Source: Chloromonas sp. AAM2 (Eukaryota; Chlorophyta; Chlorophyceae; Chlamydomonadales; Chlamydomonadaceae). From it: a stretch of DNA of 25,130 nucleotides. Every line of letters starts with the position of its first letter. Positions within the stretch are counted from its first letter, which is position 1. Location: contig QAXH01005197.1 of assembly GCA_004335635.1 (NCBI GenBank), positions 8,634 through 33,763 on the forward strand. The letters run 5' to 3'. The notes beneath the pieces were generated by a model that saw nothing but the letters and a program-made list of their open reading frames with translations, did not search any database and was not told the DNA's origin. The position numbers and the translations under genes are program-made. This document shows positions 10,996 to 22,005 of the stretch, in pieces.

Positions 10996-13900
10996 TCAAG
11001 CATCTGCAGGGTACAGATCATGCACTTCCAGTACGCTCTCTGCCACGCTCTCTGCTCGGACAGGAAAGGGTGTGAGCGTCATGGGATAGGTGTCGCTAGA
11101 GTCCCAAGCCGGCACTTCCGCATCCGCGCCCGTCCCCGCTTCCTCGGCCTCTCTCGCCTCCATCAGCAGGCTGCGGCTGTAGGCGTGGTTCACCCATGTG
11201 GGTATGCGGCCCTCCTCAACACGCTTCAGGTAGATCACTCGACCCAGAGCAGCCGTGTAGTTCTCTGCAAAGAAAACCATAAGGGCATTACCATGACGAC
11301 ACCTAGGCTGAAAACATGGTGAATTCATGAGACATTCTGAGCATGCACAAGTGGTTCGTATGACAGCAAACCTTGTACTCGGTCTAGGCACAGCATTCAG
11401 TTCCCGCCATGAGTGCTCGTGCAACCCTGCTCGCTTGTGTCCGTTTTGACCCCTGCCCTTCAGCCCTGGCCCGCACCTGGGTTGTGGTATCTTGAGATCG
11501 ATCCCTTCTCCATATACGCGCCCGTCTCTGCCAGCGTGTCCAGGGGGTGCGGGTTGTTCATCATTGACCACAGGGCCTCGACATGGGAGCGCACCTGTGC
11601 AGCAGGGGTGATGGCTTTGCGTCTGTCTCTGGTGCAGTTGACTGCCAACCACTAATGGTGGGTCAAGATTTTTTGCAGCGTAACCGTTTGCAGGTTGCTA
11701 TGCTCAACAGCAGGCACTGTCTCAGAGGCCAAATGTTGAATGCTGGTGCACAAATCAGAGAATACGCGGGGTTCGCTCCAGACCTTATATTGGTTGTGTG
11801 GAGGGCGCGTGGTTGCAGGTATGTGAGCAGGTGTACAGAAAAACCAAAGCTTACACACCTCTTTTCGTGCTGGCTTGCCGCTGCCTGCCACTGGTGCACT
11901 GTTGCCCATGGCTGCCTGGCGTGGAGTAGGCTTGCGCCCGTTCCCATTTCCATTCCCATTCCCATTCGTGGCTGCTGGTTCAGGCGCTGTTGCCTCCTGT
12001 TGGGTACCCGGGCGTGGTACAGTGGTGGGTGTTTTGTCCTCCTGGACGGCGGGCGGCCCCAGCAGGAGCAGGTCGGGGCCGGGGGGCAGCATGGGGTGGT
12101 CGGGGTCAGAGCTCACGAACCAGTGCCAACTGTCTGGCTGCAGCACCATCATGCGACCTGCACCAAACCCCAACAACGTATGAGCATCATACACTCCTTT
12201 TTGTACTTCATCTGTATTCTTAACACAAACTTTACATGACTTCATGTTAGGGTCGAGCAGTTGCTCACCTGAAAAGGCTGCAGTGTCTAGACTGATAAGA
12301 TTAAGAGAACAATCTCAGGAAAACACCATGCAGCAACAAGCACTGCGGACTCCATATGCTGCTGCTTTGATTTGAAGTATACTTGCAGCTTAAGTAGCAT
12401 ACTTGCAGCTTACGTTTGCATGTCAAGCATGGAAACGCTGCAGTGCCTACACTGAGAAACACATCATGCAGCAACTAACCCCAGCGCACGTGAGAGCCTT
12501 GATGTGATGTAACGGTTGAGGCACACGTGCAACTGCAAGCAAGACGTCCACATGTTCAGTCCAGATGTGATTCAAAAGCATTTGGTGGGCATGTGGCTGC
12601 ACGTACCCACGAAGTAGTAGAGGTGCTTGTGTTCCGCGTGCGACAGCCCTGCGTGGTTCTTGAAGGACGGACCCCAGCCCTTGAGGATGTCGGCCACCAG
12701 GGAGTAGTCGCAGGCAAAGGCCCGGGGGACGATGTCTCGGGCCATGATCACATTGCGCACCATGTGGTCTGCTAGACCCACAGCCACCAGGGGGCTGACG
12801 CCCGCTGCACCGCAGCTGCATGGCTGCACCGGGGCGGCGGGAAGGGCGGCCATGGGAGATCCGAAGGACATGGCTGGCTTTTGGGTGGTTGCACCCTGCA
12901 GGAGCATGCATTCAGCATGCATTCAGTGTGGCACACATGCTGATAACTGTCTGGCCACCAGGTCAGTCGCAGGGTTCGTGACTGCTCAACTCACCCTGGC
13001 ACAAATGTACAGTGCACATGCATTCCAATGGCCCGGCATGTGTGATTTATCACGCTGGTCACAGGATGGATGCTGCTGGGTCACTTGGGTGCTGCTAGCT
13101 GCTGCAAGTGTCTTTGCCATGCCTTGAGAAAAGGGCACCAGATGGCTTCAAAATACCGGCGATGCGCCTGCCTGGACATGCCCACAATGCTACATCTGCA
13201 GACCACGACGTGCCACCAACCTCGGAGCCGTTGCTGGCCACAGGATGGTGCCTGTGGTGCTGTCGGTGGGGGCGCTGCGCGGCCGTGGCCCCGGGCGCCT
13301 GCGGGTCGGAGCACAGGACGGCGGGCGCGCCAAAGGTGTACACGTTGGCAATGCTCGAGGTGGGCAGCACGCCGCGGTAGTGGTACATCATGACCAGTAG
13401 CGTGCTCAGGCTGCCACCAATGGAGTGACCCTGCAGGTAAGAAACGGCCAGAGTCGGTTAAAGCGTTGACTATCAACCTCTGACTGCCAGGACACAAGAC
13501 CGCAGTCTAGTTGCCCTTCAACCAGCTGGTGAGGCCATTCATCCAGCTCTTCCCCTCAGCCCAAAGGAAGCAATTGCAGGTGTGAAGTCCGCTACAATGT
13601 TAACCCAGAGCTGTTCTAATGCTTCTGAGCTGATGCTGCATTCACTGGGCCTTGCTGGCTCACCGTGAAGCAGATCTTGGCAAAGGGCGATGCATCCATA
13701 TGCTCATACACCATTGGCAGGAAACGCTCGTACAGGATTTGAGCAGCCTCGTATGCGCCCCGGTGAACCTGCGGGTGCACAGGAATGGCCACACATGTTG
13801 CCACTGTCAAAACCAAACCTCCTGTTTATAAACATGCAAGGAAATCCTAGTTGTATCGGCACTGCAACATGTCGAGGAAAAGACCATCCGTTTCCATGCT

Positions 13901-15662
13901 GTGTGCGCTTGGCAGCAAGTGTGTACCTACAAAAACAGCTGGCTTGACATTGCAGCAGGAATGATTCCAACAGTGCTGTATCCGCAATTCGCGCCCATAT
14001 GCGTCCGAACCCCCTCCCAGCGCTACGTACCTTGATGCCCAGCTCCGGATTCTCAAAGGTCACTGGGTCAAACGTGAGGTTCAACTTCCAGTGATCGATG
14101 GTATCTGACCCTTGAATCACAAAGTACCGCGTGCACGTCGCCACGTCATCACACACAAACCACTCCGAGGGGCAGGCCGGGCTGCCTGTTGTCGACTGAA
14201 CGGGTGCGGCCAATCGTGTGGCGCTGCCGGGGGCGGCCGCAATGGCTGCGGGACCGGCGGCCGCTGCGATGAGAGCTGCTTCAGTCCGCTGCTGCGTTGC
14301 CTTGTTAGTGGCCGTATCTGGCGAGCTGCCGTTACTGTTGTTAGCGGTGCTGTTATTGCTTGACACAGCTGCTGCCGCTGCTGACATGAGGGCAGCTGCT
14401 GCTGCAGGAGCGGAACTCCGGGGGCCCGAGCCCAGTGCTGATGCAATTGGCAGGGATGCCAGCCCGGCATACAGGCTACCAGCCGCTGATGCAAGAGGGG
14501 TCACCGCCACTGCAGATGCTGCTGCGGCTGCTTCACTGACCATCCCAGCCACCATCTCAGCAGGTGAAGACCAGCGTTTTGGCTGCGGCTGCTGCTGCTG
14601 CTGTTGTAATGGTGCCTCGGAGGTGCTGGAAGGCTGGCTTTGTTGTTGATTTGTGGCGCCTTGCCGACTGGAGGCGGTGGTTGGGCTGAGACTGAGGCTG
14701 GGTGGCACAGGCATGATGTTGGACAAGGGAGCCTGAGGAACTGCTTGGCTGGATTGAGTGCCATTGCGGCCTACAATGCCGTTGTAGGCGCTCCTGGCAT
14801 CTACAACTGAGATTGCCATGCCATCCCCTTCCTCCAGCACTTCCTCAGCTGTCTTGCTGTGTTCGTATGATCTGATTTCGCACGCCCAAGAGGTGGTCAC
14901 CAGTTCTAGACCATGCTTGCGTCTCATGGCACGGGGCTGCAGGCAGTAGAGGCAGCATGTGGGTGAGGAAAAGTTCCAGATCACAGCTAAAATCCAGGCC
15001 AAGCTTGTAGTGGGAGACTCACCGTCACCTTCCACAGCTTGTACGTCAGCGCGGTGAGATGCGCGAGCTTGCGGATGTGCTTCAACTCCCAAACGCCTAC
15101 AGAGTTCAAGCAGGCGCTGATGTCGGGAAGTTGTCGCGTCTTGTCCAAGCTCCTCGCGGCGTCGTCTAACGCCTGCATGCAAGCAGGTTGCGAGAGTGCT
15201 CAGTGCGTGCCTGGATTCATGCTCTGCATGCTACGTTTGTCGTGTCTGCTGCTAGCGACTCGTGCATTCTATCTTCCAGGCCAACCTCAGAGGTTCCAAA
15301 ACGCATACCTGCTGTGCTTGCGCCTGCTCGGATTGAGGGTACAGGTTTGGCCAGGAAAAAGAGGTGACGAGCTGTGACGCAAACTCTGACACTTGCTGCT
15401 GCATCTGGCTTGGAAGAGAGGAAGGAAAAGATGGCACCACCACGCTGGCGCCCTTAGTTGATGGTTCGTCAGCTTTGGTGGGCACGCCATTTGAGCTGGG
15501 CGAAACAACTGCTGTTGGAGGGGACTTGCGTGCAGCGGTAGCAGCTGCTGCTGTTGAATTGTTTCCAGGTTTGCTCGGCCAGAAGAGTCTGGCTTCACAA
15601 ACAAGGCGAGCATGCGGCCGGTTGGCGTGGCCGTGCAGGCCGTGCGGCCCTGCGTGAGCCAT
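10996..15662 (-). CDS. Class-3 (alpha/beta-hydrolase) lipase, plastid lipase PLIP-like
   Basis: Predicted acyl hydrolase of plastid glycerolipids. Exons in minus order: 15662-15309, 15172-15023, 14936-14031, 13768-13664, 13430-13221, 12895-12607, 12157-11859, 11594-11477, 11264-10996. The total of 2700 nt encodes 899 aa plus stop, with all phases consistent. The core follows Arabidopsis PLIP1 in order: YGLELVTTSW-like region (KHGLELVTTSWACE), EWFVCDD...TRYFVIQGSD, VHRGAYEAAQILYERFLP, the nucleophile elbow GHSIGGSLS (Ser508), VYTFGAPAVLC, MARDIVPRAFACDY (Asp629), LQPDSWHW, NNPHPLDTLAETGAYMEKG and RYHNPENY (His808, likely third triad residue). Large low-complexity insertions (Ala/Ser/Gln in exon 3, Asn-Gly in exon 7, and about 65 residues between the FGAPAVLC strand and the Asp motif) make it longer than plant homologues. 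The ATG at 15662 has a good context (GCAGCCATGG), but the N terminus is only a moderate plastid transit peptide. The donor of exon 5 (gttggt) is weak. The Chlamydomonas galactolipid lipase PGD1 belongs to the same wider family. Confidence 0.93.
11937..11966 (-). repeat. Coding hexanucleotide repeat encoding (Asn-Gly)5
   Basis: Five AATGGG-type hexamers on the minus strand (with small third-position changes: GGA once, AAC once) lie inside lipase exon 7 and encode Asn-Gly five times. They sit in a disordered loop between the LQPDSWHW strand and the NNPHPL segment. In-frame length changes here would be tolerated. Confidence 0.92.
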
Positions 15663-16402
15663 GGCTGCAGTCACAGAATGGCCAATGTAAGCCTAGTTTT
15701 CTACCTATCCACAGTGGCTTGTAACGGGTTTTAGTGACTCCACTTTTGTGTATGAGGGAGCCACTTCCGCTGCAGACGTGTTGCAGAGACAAGTTAGACG
15801 GGAGTGTATTTGTTGTGGCTCTATGTTCAGCTGACTCGGCGCTGCTTCTTCTCGGTTCACACCCATGTGCGAACCGAAGGTGTGTGGTGAGTCAGAATGA
15901 CTCGACTCAACGGTGGTTATCCACGTGCTGACTCACCTCCTCTTCCTCTACGTCTCTCTGCCTTTGTCTCTGGCTCCCAACCACCTTGGGACAGCTCCAG
16001 AGCTGCAATCAATTCTTTTGGCTTTCCTGTGGGATCTCCCTCTGGTACTCGAGACCTGCTGAGCTGTTACAGCAATCTTCAGTGAACGCACCGTTGAACT
16101 TATCCAGCCAAGAGGCAAGTGGGCCAAAGGCTGGCTCTGTAGACAGTGCCCTACTTTTCCTAATTTCGGTACTTTGCTCTGGCCCGCCTTGATAAACCCA
16201 CCATCATTGCTGCTTCCCATTCACAAGAGGAAGCGCCCAAGTAGGGCTTGAACAAGGGCGCCGTGAATAATTGCCACTGCGTCATTGTGCTGCCCGCACA
16301 ACACCTATGTACCACCTTACACTTGCCCACCCAGTCGGCTGAGCCATCACAAGACCAGCACTTGCGAATTTTACACGCACGTTATTCTCACTCGTTATTC
16401 TC

Positions 16403-16436
16403 ACTGTGACGTCACAGTCAAATCAATCTGACGTCA
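16403..16436. promoter_or_regulatory. Paired CRE-like TGACGTCA motifs, one in a 16-bp palindrome
   Basis: ACTGTGACGTCACAGT at 16403-16418 is a perfect palindrome centred on TGACGTCA (16407-16414). A second TGACGTCA lies at 16429-16436 and a third at 16722-16729. This octamer is the classic binding site of CREB/ATF and some plant bZIP factors. The sites lie about 0.75-1.1 kb upstream of the lipase start codon. Function as a regulatory element is inferred only from the motif. Confidence 0.45.
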
Positions 16437-16923
16437 CAAGTCAGAAGCTTCCTGGAAGCCGCCTTCTTACGTAACTGACTTATGGTATACTATGGTAGTC
16501 ACACCGCTGACGTGCCCTGTACCTATGCAAAGAGCCATTCACCGATATGTTGCAGATGATGATCTTTGCATCCTCTCCTCTCACTGCCCCTGCCACGGGT
16601 GATGTTGCACGGCCGCTTTGATGGAAAATTCTGACGTTGGGCATCCGCATTGATGCAGTTGCTGAAGCCGCATGCACGATGTGCTTGACGAAACAACAAG
16701 GAAGATGCAGGCGTAACCACTTGACGTCATATAACACCTCAATTCCGGCGCAAGGCAGAAGCTCTGCGCCCTTTGTCCACTGGACAAGCTGCCAGCTCCA
16801 ACTGCTGCTGTCAGGCCTGGGCAGCACCCCCAGAGCACGACCCTGACAATTCACAGGACATGGTCAGCGTGCACGTGTTCAGCGTGGCTCAGGTATCATA
16901 CTGTGTGAATATCAGCCTGCAAG

Positions 16924-16957
16924 AAAAAAAATGTTTGCCAATTCTGGGACAATTTGA
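16924..16957 (+). repeat. Dispersed repeat with TTTGCCANTTCTGGGACA core, copy 1
   Basis: An A-rich run (aaaaaaaatg) followed by TTTGCCAATTCTGGGACAAT. It is closely similar to 17363-17398 on the same strand and to 17459-17497 and 21877-21913 on the opposite strand. It is probably the terminus of a small non-autonomous element; no partner in inverted orientation is seen nearby for this copy. Confidence 0.7.
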
Positions 16958-17362
16958 AGGATTCATGTGGTGAAGCGTGTCTGTGACTGGAAATGGCTTT
17001 TTGGGTGCAAAATGCTGTAGGTGTGTCAATGCACGGTACTGGTGGTGGATGGCAACACACGTTTCTGCACAGGCTAGATTCAGTTCCAGTAGTTTTTGGC
17101 GTGCTGCACTGACTGACACGATTCGCAAACTAGCGACAGCAGGCCTGCTGACAACAAGAGCCGGCCGTAGCAAGATAGGTTAGTCATGTAAGCTTGCTTA
17201 GCTCCACCGAGTTACAGACGTACACACTTTTTATGATTCAGGGGTACCAGAATTCTGATAAAACCCACATGCAATACCACGGTCCTTGGATGTCGGTACC
17301 TCTACCTGCCGGCTTGTTTGGGGCATGGTTCTAGTCATTGATACAATTACACGTACGGCAAA

Positions 17363-17497
17363 TAAAAGAAGTTTGCCATTTCTGGGACAATTTCATTTGG
17401 GTAGTGTAGCTGGTTGATGATAACACACAATGTAAATCGCCACTAATGACTCACTCTCAAGAAATGTCCCAGAACTGGCAATCACATTTTTTTGGGG
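17363..17497. mobile_element. Putative MITE-like inverted repeat (about 135 bp)
   Basis: The left arm reads AAAGAAGTTTGCCATTTCTG followed by GGACAATTT. The right arm (17459-17497) reads AAATGTCCCAGAACTGGCAA followed by an A/T-rich tail, and is its approximate reverse complement. The arms enclose about 65 bp. The same arm occurs alone at 16924 and 21877, so this is a dispersed family. Target-site duplications were not identified with confidence, and internal coding capacity is nil. Confidence 0.55.
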
Positions 17498-17784
17498 CAT
17501 ATTTTTTGGTCATGATGGGCATATGAAGGGCAGCACACCAGTCAGTGCCACAGTGAATGCATTCCTGCGCAACTCAAACGCCTCTGGCCGTCCCGACTCA
17601 AGCATCTGAGCGAGTCATGAGTATGCTCTAAGGACATAGAGTTTGGACAAAACTCCACCAAGATAACTCCACCAATAAAAAAATTAAAGGCGGCCAAGGT
17701 TCAGTTGTAAGAACAGGGCGTGTTGAAGACATCACTGTCCCAAGGCGAGGGGGTCACGTGTGCCTGAGACCCCAGCCGTCTGGG

Positions 17785-20700
17785 CTACTGTTTGTGGCAC
17801 TGACACGACTCCGCCATGTTTGTGGAGGCTGCCGCCTGACCTGTCACTTCAGGCACATGCGCCGCCTGCACTTCAGCTCCATTCACAGGTGCATTCGACT
17901 GACTGCTGACGTTGGGTTGCGCTGCCTCCTCCACTGGCTTGACAGTGTTGAGCACACGCTTGGGCTTACGCAGGTAGTGTGCTCCCATCTGCATGGTTTC
18001 TGCCTCATGAACCTCGACCACCTCTGCCATCGCTACTGGGCCTTGTTCGCCACCTGAAGGCGCTTCTGCCTGATCATCATGCCCTGGCATTCCTGCCATG
18101 TCGTGCCGGGGCTGCCGTGGATTCGGCTGCCACTGGTGGCGCTGCTGTAATGACTGTTGCGTGCTATACTGCCCGTTGCCTGGCTGTTGCTGTGATTGGG
18201 TGCTGTTCTGGTCCAGGGCATGCGCCATACCCGCCCAGCAGGGCCGCTGCTGTGAAGCACCTGCTGGCCAGCCCTGAGCAGGGGTGTGTGCTGCTGTGCT
18301 CTGCTGCTGCAGTCTTGCTGAAGGCCCTGCGGAGCACGTGACAGCACCCCACAGGCAAGGACTGGTCTGAAGACAAATGCACGTTGGACAAGGGCCCATT
18401 TCAAGCTTCAGATTCTTCAGGCGGGTGCAAGCTGACCGTCATATGTCAGCAAGCAATGCCTTACTTGTCAGCACAATGCACGTGAATTGTATACACACAA
18501 GACGTGGGCTGAGCATTGGGCGGAAAAGCCATGAGCCCCGGCTTGTGTGCTGGATGTAGCCTGCTAAAGAGGCACTCACTCTTCCTCCATCCATTCGTCT
18601 GCGATGTGTTGTGCCATGGGATGGCGCACCCCTGCAATCCATGCATTGATCACACGCCTTCAGGGCCGCCCGCATACAACAGGAGCCAAGGTTCAGAGCT
18701 GCAAACGCCACAAGCTTCCAGTGGACGATGAACATATCATACCTATCATGAGCTTCATTATCAAGAATGCTGCCGACATGCACACCATGGCAATGTACAT
18801 CAGACCTCACATGCATTCCATGTCCAAGACCCTGTCTGTTTCACACACACACCTGAGTTGTGCATTTCCATTCCATCCATTTCCTGTACCCGGGGTGCAG
18901 CCTGGTGAACCTTGCGCCCGTGTCCTGCACCACACCCATCATGTCTGTCCCTGTCTCCTGGCTGGAGTCCGCCAGGTACTGCAGGCGGCTCCAGGCGTCA
19001 GGCAGGTGCAGGATCACCAGCCCCAGCAGAGAGGGGGGCAGGCGCCTCAGGGCGGTGTGAAAGTACCCGTTGCTGAGCATCAGCTCGCGTAACCAGCGAC
19101 ACCGGCCGTTGACCTGTGACAGAACAACAAACACATGGCTGCCAGTGAAAAACCAGGCACAGGCCTCCATCCAGACAAGGCCTGTAGCTACATTCCTAAG
19201 AAGACTGTCGACTTCTTGACTACCCTTGGCAACCTTCATATGTAACTTTCTGTGAAGAGCTGCAACTCTGCCCTTCTTTGTCACTATCCTTCAAATGATC
19301 ACGCGCACTTGTGCTCAAAGCTTGCTCTTAGCTGGCTCTGTTTGTGCGGCCTGAAAGGTTGTGTTTGCCACATGATGCCGTTGATGAGTACTGATGTTGA
19401 TACTGATGAATGTGGGAAGCCACAGCACTTGCACAAACCAATACAGACATGTAGAAGAGCACACACACTAACAGTTGTCAACAAATGTGCACACACCTCA
19501 CGACTGGACAGCCGCAGCAGCAGCGGTTGTGCCATCACCAACTCTCGCTTCTCCTCCGCACTGAGCCGCCAGATGGAAAGCGCTCGGAAGCTGCCGCTGA
19601 GCGAGGCAACAGAGCGTGTGAGGAGGCACGGCCGCCGGGCAATCAGGGTCAGCACCTGCTCGCGTGTGCAGCCCAGCAACTGCTGCATGGTCAACAGCCG
19701 ACGCGTCGCATGGGCGCATGAGCGTGCCAGGAGGGAGGGCTCTTCAAACACCGCCTGCTGCAGCACTGGCAGCGTCATTAGCTGCACCAAGCTGTCCACA
19801 TGTGCTTCTAACCGAGTGACACTGTACTCAAGTATTTTGGGGTATCTGAGCACAAGGGTACGAGTGTTTTTAGGGCTGAGATGGAGAAATCTGCTGAGGC
19901 ATTGGAGTTTGGCCTGGAGGTCTGTAGGTAGCAAGCAGACCAGCCGGGCATGCTTGCTGATCAGGCTTGGCCCTGGCTGAATGCGCAGCAGCTGTTGGAG
20001 ATGCGCCAGTCTCGCTGCGAGAGTTTCTGCTGATGCCATCAGCAACCAATGTTCTTCGCAGCCACCGGCTAGTAACTGCTCAAGGGATATCTGCAATGCT
20101 GTGGCGCTGGCTTGGAGGCGTTCCTTGACTGCGGCAGGGTCCTCGAATAGGAGACTGGGGCGGCTGCGGCTGACTGAAAGAATGACATGTGGAGGGACAC
20201 CAAGGGTAGTTGCAAGGGTGGTTAGTGCGGCATGGACGGTGGTTGGATGTGTTGTGAGGAGGCGGTGTTCTTTGCAGACTAGAGCTGCAGCATCGCCTGG
20301 TCTGACTTGCAGGACGGCAGCCAAGCCCTGTAGGGTCATGCTGATGTGCTCTGGATCCAGGTGTGTGTGGGGTGGCCATCGTTCCAGGATAGATTGCATG
20401 CGCGTCACGCCCACGCCAAGCTCATTGCCAAGGTGCTGGGCACGTATTCGATCTGAACAGCAGTCACACGTGGGTGCACGTAAGTCAATCCAAGGAAAGA
20501 ACCCCTGTGTGAACCTGTCAAACTGTGGTGACACATCATGAGGGCCACGCTTCATGCGAACACTGCCGTGAGTAACACTTCACAAACCACAGTCCATGAG
20601 TCATTTGCACTCAAACTGCACTAGTTTTCTGCAGGGCCTGGGTTCGAGTACAGCGCGTGCAGTCCATGCAGGGAGGCTAACTCACCTAAGGACGGCATCG

Positions 20701-20929
20701 CCAATTCCTCACTGGCGGGCTGTATTGGCAGTAACACACCGCCATCATGGTTCACGCGGTGCACGCTGGGTGGCTGCGCCACGGCTGGCGCAAGCACGGG
20801 CTCCACCAAGGCCGGAGCCAAGATACTGCACGAGGCTGGACGTCTCCGATGCACACGCGTCTCTGGCACAAGTCGTACGTTTGCATTGCATCTTCCTTGC
20901 TCTGCCAGCTGCCTGTGACTCGCTTGCAT
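17785..20929 (-). CDS. mTERF-family organellar nucleic-acid-binding protein with Gln-rich C-terminal tail
   Basis: mTERF proteins bind organellar DNA or RNA through a superhelix of triple-helix repeats. Exons in minus order: 20929-20686, 20452-19497, 19113-18853, 18631-18580, 18326-17785; 2055 nt, 684 aa plus stop. Residues 1 to about 60 are Arg-rich and poor in acidic residues, like an organelle transit peptide. Exons 2-3 hold about eight repeats of 30-40 residues with the P-x-LL pattern, for example RPSLLFEDPAAVKERL, ARLVCLLPTDLQAKLQ, YPKILEYSVTRLEAHV, RRPCLLTRSVASL, and QPLLLRLSSRE joined by splicing to VNGRCRWLREL. This joined repeat supports that junction. Exon 5 encodes about 180 residues rich in Gln, Asn, Ala and Pro and may be disordered. 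Exon 4 is a 52-nt microexon whose frame is ambiguous because the preceding donor lies in a GT repeat, so the tail frame is less sure than the repeat domain. Plastid versus mitochondrial targeting cannot be decided. Confidence 0.83.
18842..18852. repeat. CA/GT microsatellite at a splice donor
   Basis: The exon-3 donor of the mTERF gene reads CAG followed by gtgtgtgtgtgaaa on the minus strand. Several overlapping GT donors are therefore possible in three frames. Confidence 0.85.
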
Positions 20930-21559
20930 TCCCTTCTACAGCTCGAGTTTGGCCACGATCACACCGGGAATTGGCATCTGACAATTCCAGAAGATGTCGC
21001 CCTGTCTACTCGTATCAGAGCCTGCGCTCTGGAAAAGCTCAAGGGCCAAAGTTAGCTGGCTGGAAAAGTGCCGATCTCACTCCACGTTTCTGCACGTGTA
21101 GTGCAGAGTTACATCTTGTGCCTGGTTATGGCTCTGATTCTAACACAAGGCGAATTGTGATCCCACGAAGTTTTCATCACCAACCACAGACGTCAAAGAG
21201 CCAAGTCTTCAAACCGAAGGAGCTTGGCGCAGAAGCACCAGGGACTGGGCAGCCACTGCTTACAATACCACAGACATGTGGAGTGTGAAGGACATCATGA
21301 CATGGGAGATGCTGCCCATTCCTTGGTGCTTCTATGCCAAGTTCTCTCGGCCTTGAGCATAGCCTGGTTCAGCCGACGGGCCTGAGCAAGTAAGCAGTCA
21401 ACCCTACAGTTTACAGTGCAGATTACAGTGCACCATGCATGGCCTGGCCACTAAGCTTGCCATTCCCTGGCCTGTTGGAAGGTCTGTGATCAGGGCACTC
21501 AGTCTGGCAAAGTGGACCGAACTACAAAGCTTCTGTTGCAGCAGCTATGCAGGTTAACT

Positions 21560-21612
21560 ACAGTGACATGCCCTATTTCTGATCGACCCAGTTTTCGATC
21601 ATCCTATAGGGT
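21560..21612 (+). repeat. ~53-bp direct repeat, copy 1
   Basis: Begins ACAGTGACATGCCCTATTTC and contains GATCGACCCAG and CGATCATC. It matches 21954-22005 at about 45 positions with one small indel. Confidence 0.85.
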
Positions 21613-21876
21613 TTAGCTGCAAGGTTTGCATCAGACTGGCACGGGCGCATGTGGTGTTCGGAGAGCACATTGTGGGTAGCAGAGTGCTTGGTCCTGCAAG
21701 CTTGGCAATCAATCTTCAGGAATTCACAACCCCCGACGTATTTACTGCAGTGACCCTGTGTCATTACACAGGACAGGCACTTGAAACTAGGAAAGGGAGC
21801 GAGGCATTCGAGAGACACTTGCTCGGACGCCAGAAAGGTGAAGTAGCAAGCAAATCTGCTAACTGGCAGCCTGGAA

Positions 21877-21913
21877 CTGTCCCAGAACTGGCAAACACTT
21901 TTTTTTTTGCACG
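21877..21913 (-). repeat. TTCTGGGACA-core dispersed repeat, copy 4
   Basis: On the minus strand an A-rich run is followed by GTGTTTGCCAGTTCTGGGAC. It is closest to the right arm at 17459-17497. It lies between the two direct repeats at 21560 and 21954, so all three may belong to one decayed element. Confidence 0.75.
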
Positions 21914-21953
21914 TTGCTGCCATCTGAATCAATCTCAGTGCTTCGTCAAAGAT

Positions 21954-22005
21954 ACAGTGACATGCCCTGTTTCCGATCGTCCCAGTATCCGATCATCTTA
22001 AGGGT
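21954..22005 (+). repeat. ~53-bp direct repeat, copy 2
   Basis: Begins ACAGTGACATGCCCTGTTTC, in the same orientation as copy 1 and 394 bp from it, start to start. Confidence 0.85.

Larger units (their letters stand above)
15663..17784. other. 2.1-kb intergenic region between lipase start and mTERF stop
   Basis: No gene is supportable on either strand. It should contain the lipase promoter. It holds three TGACGTCA motifs (16407, 16429, 16722) and three copies of the TTCTGGGACA-core repeat (16924, 17363, 17459 inverted). The minus frame 15948-16220 is open for 90 codons but has no recognisable domain or splice partner. Confidence 0.55.

Noticed and set aside
13704..15182. A 492-codon minus-strand open frame as an intronless gene
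   Set aside because: It is lipase exon 3 (14031-14936) extended by chance through flanking introns. The conserved lipase blocks require splicing at 14031 and 14936.
19252..20541. Long plus-strand open frames (242 and 186 codons)
   Set aside because: They are antisense to mTERF exon 2, whose minus frame shows the repeat pattern. The plus translations are Ser/Arg/Cys-rich shadows.
20630..20670. A tRNA T-arm-like GGTTCGAGTAC
   Set aside because: The flanking bases do not form a T stem and no acceptor or anticodon arm can be drawn. It lies in an mTERF intron.
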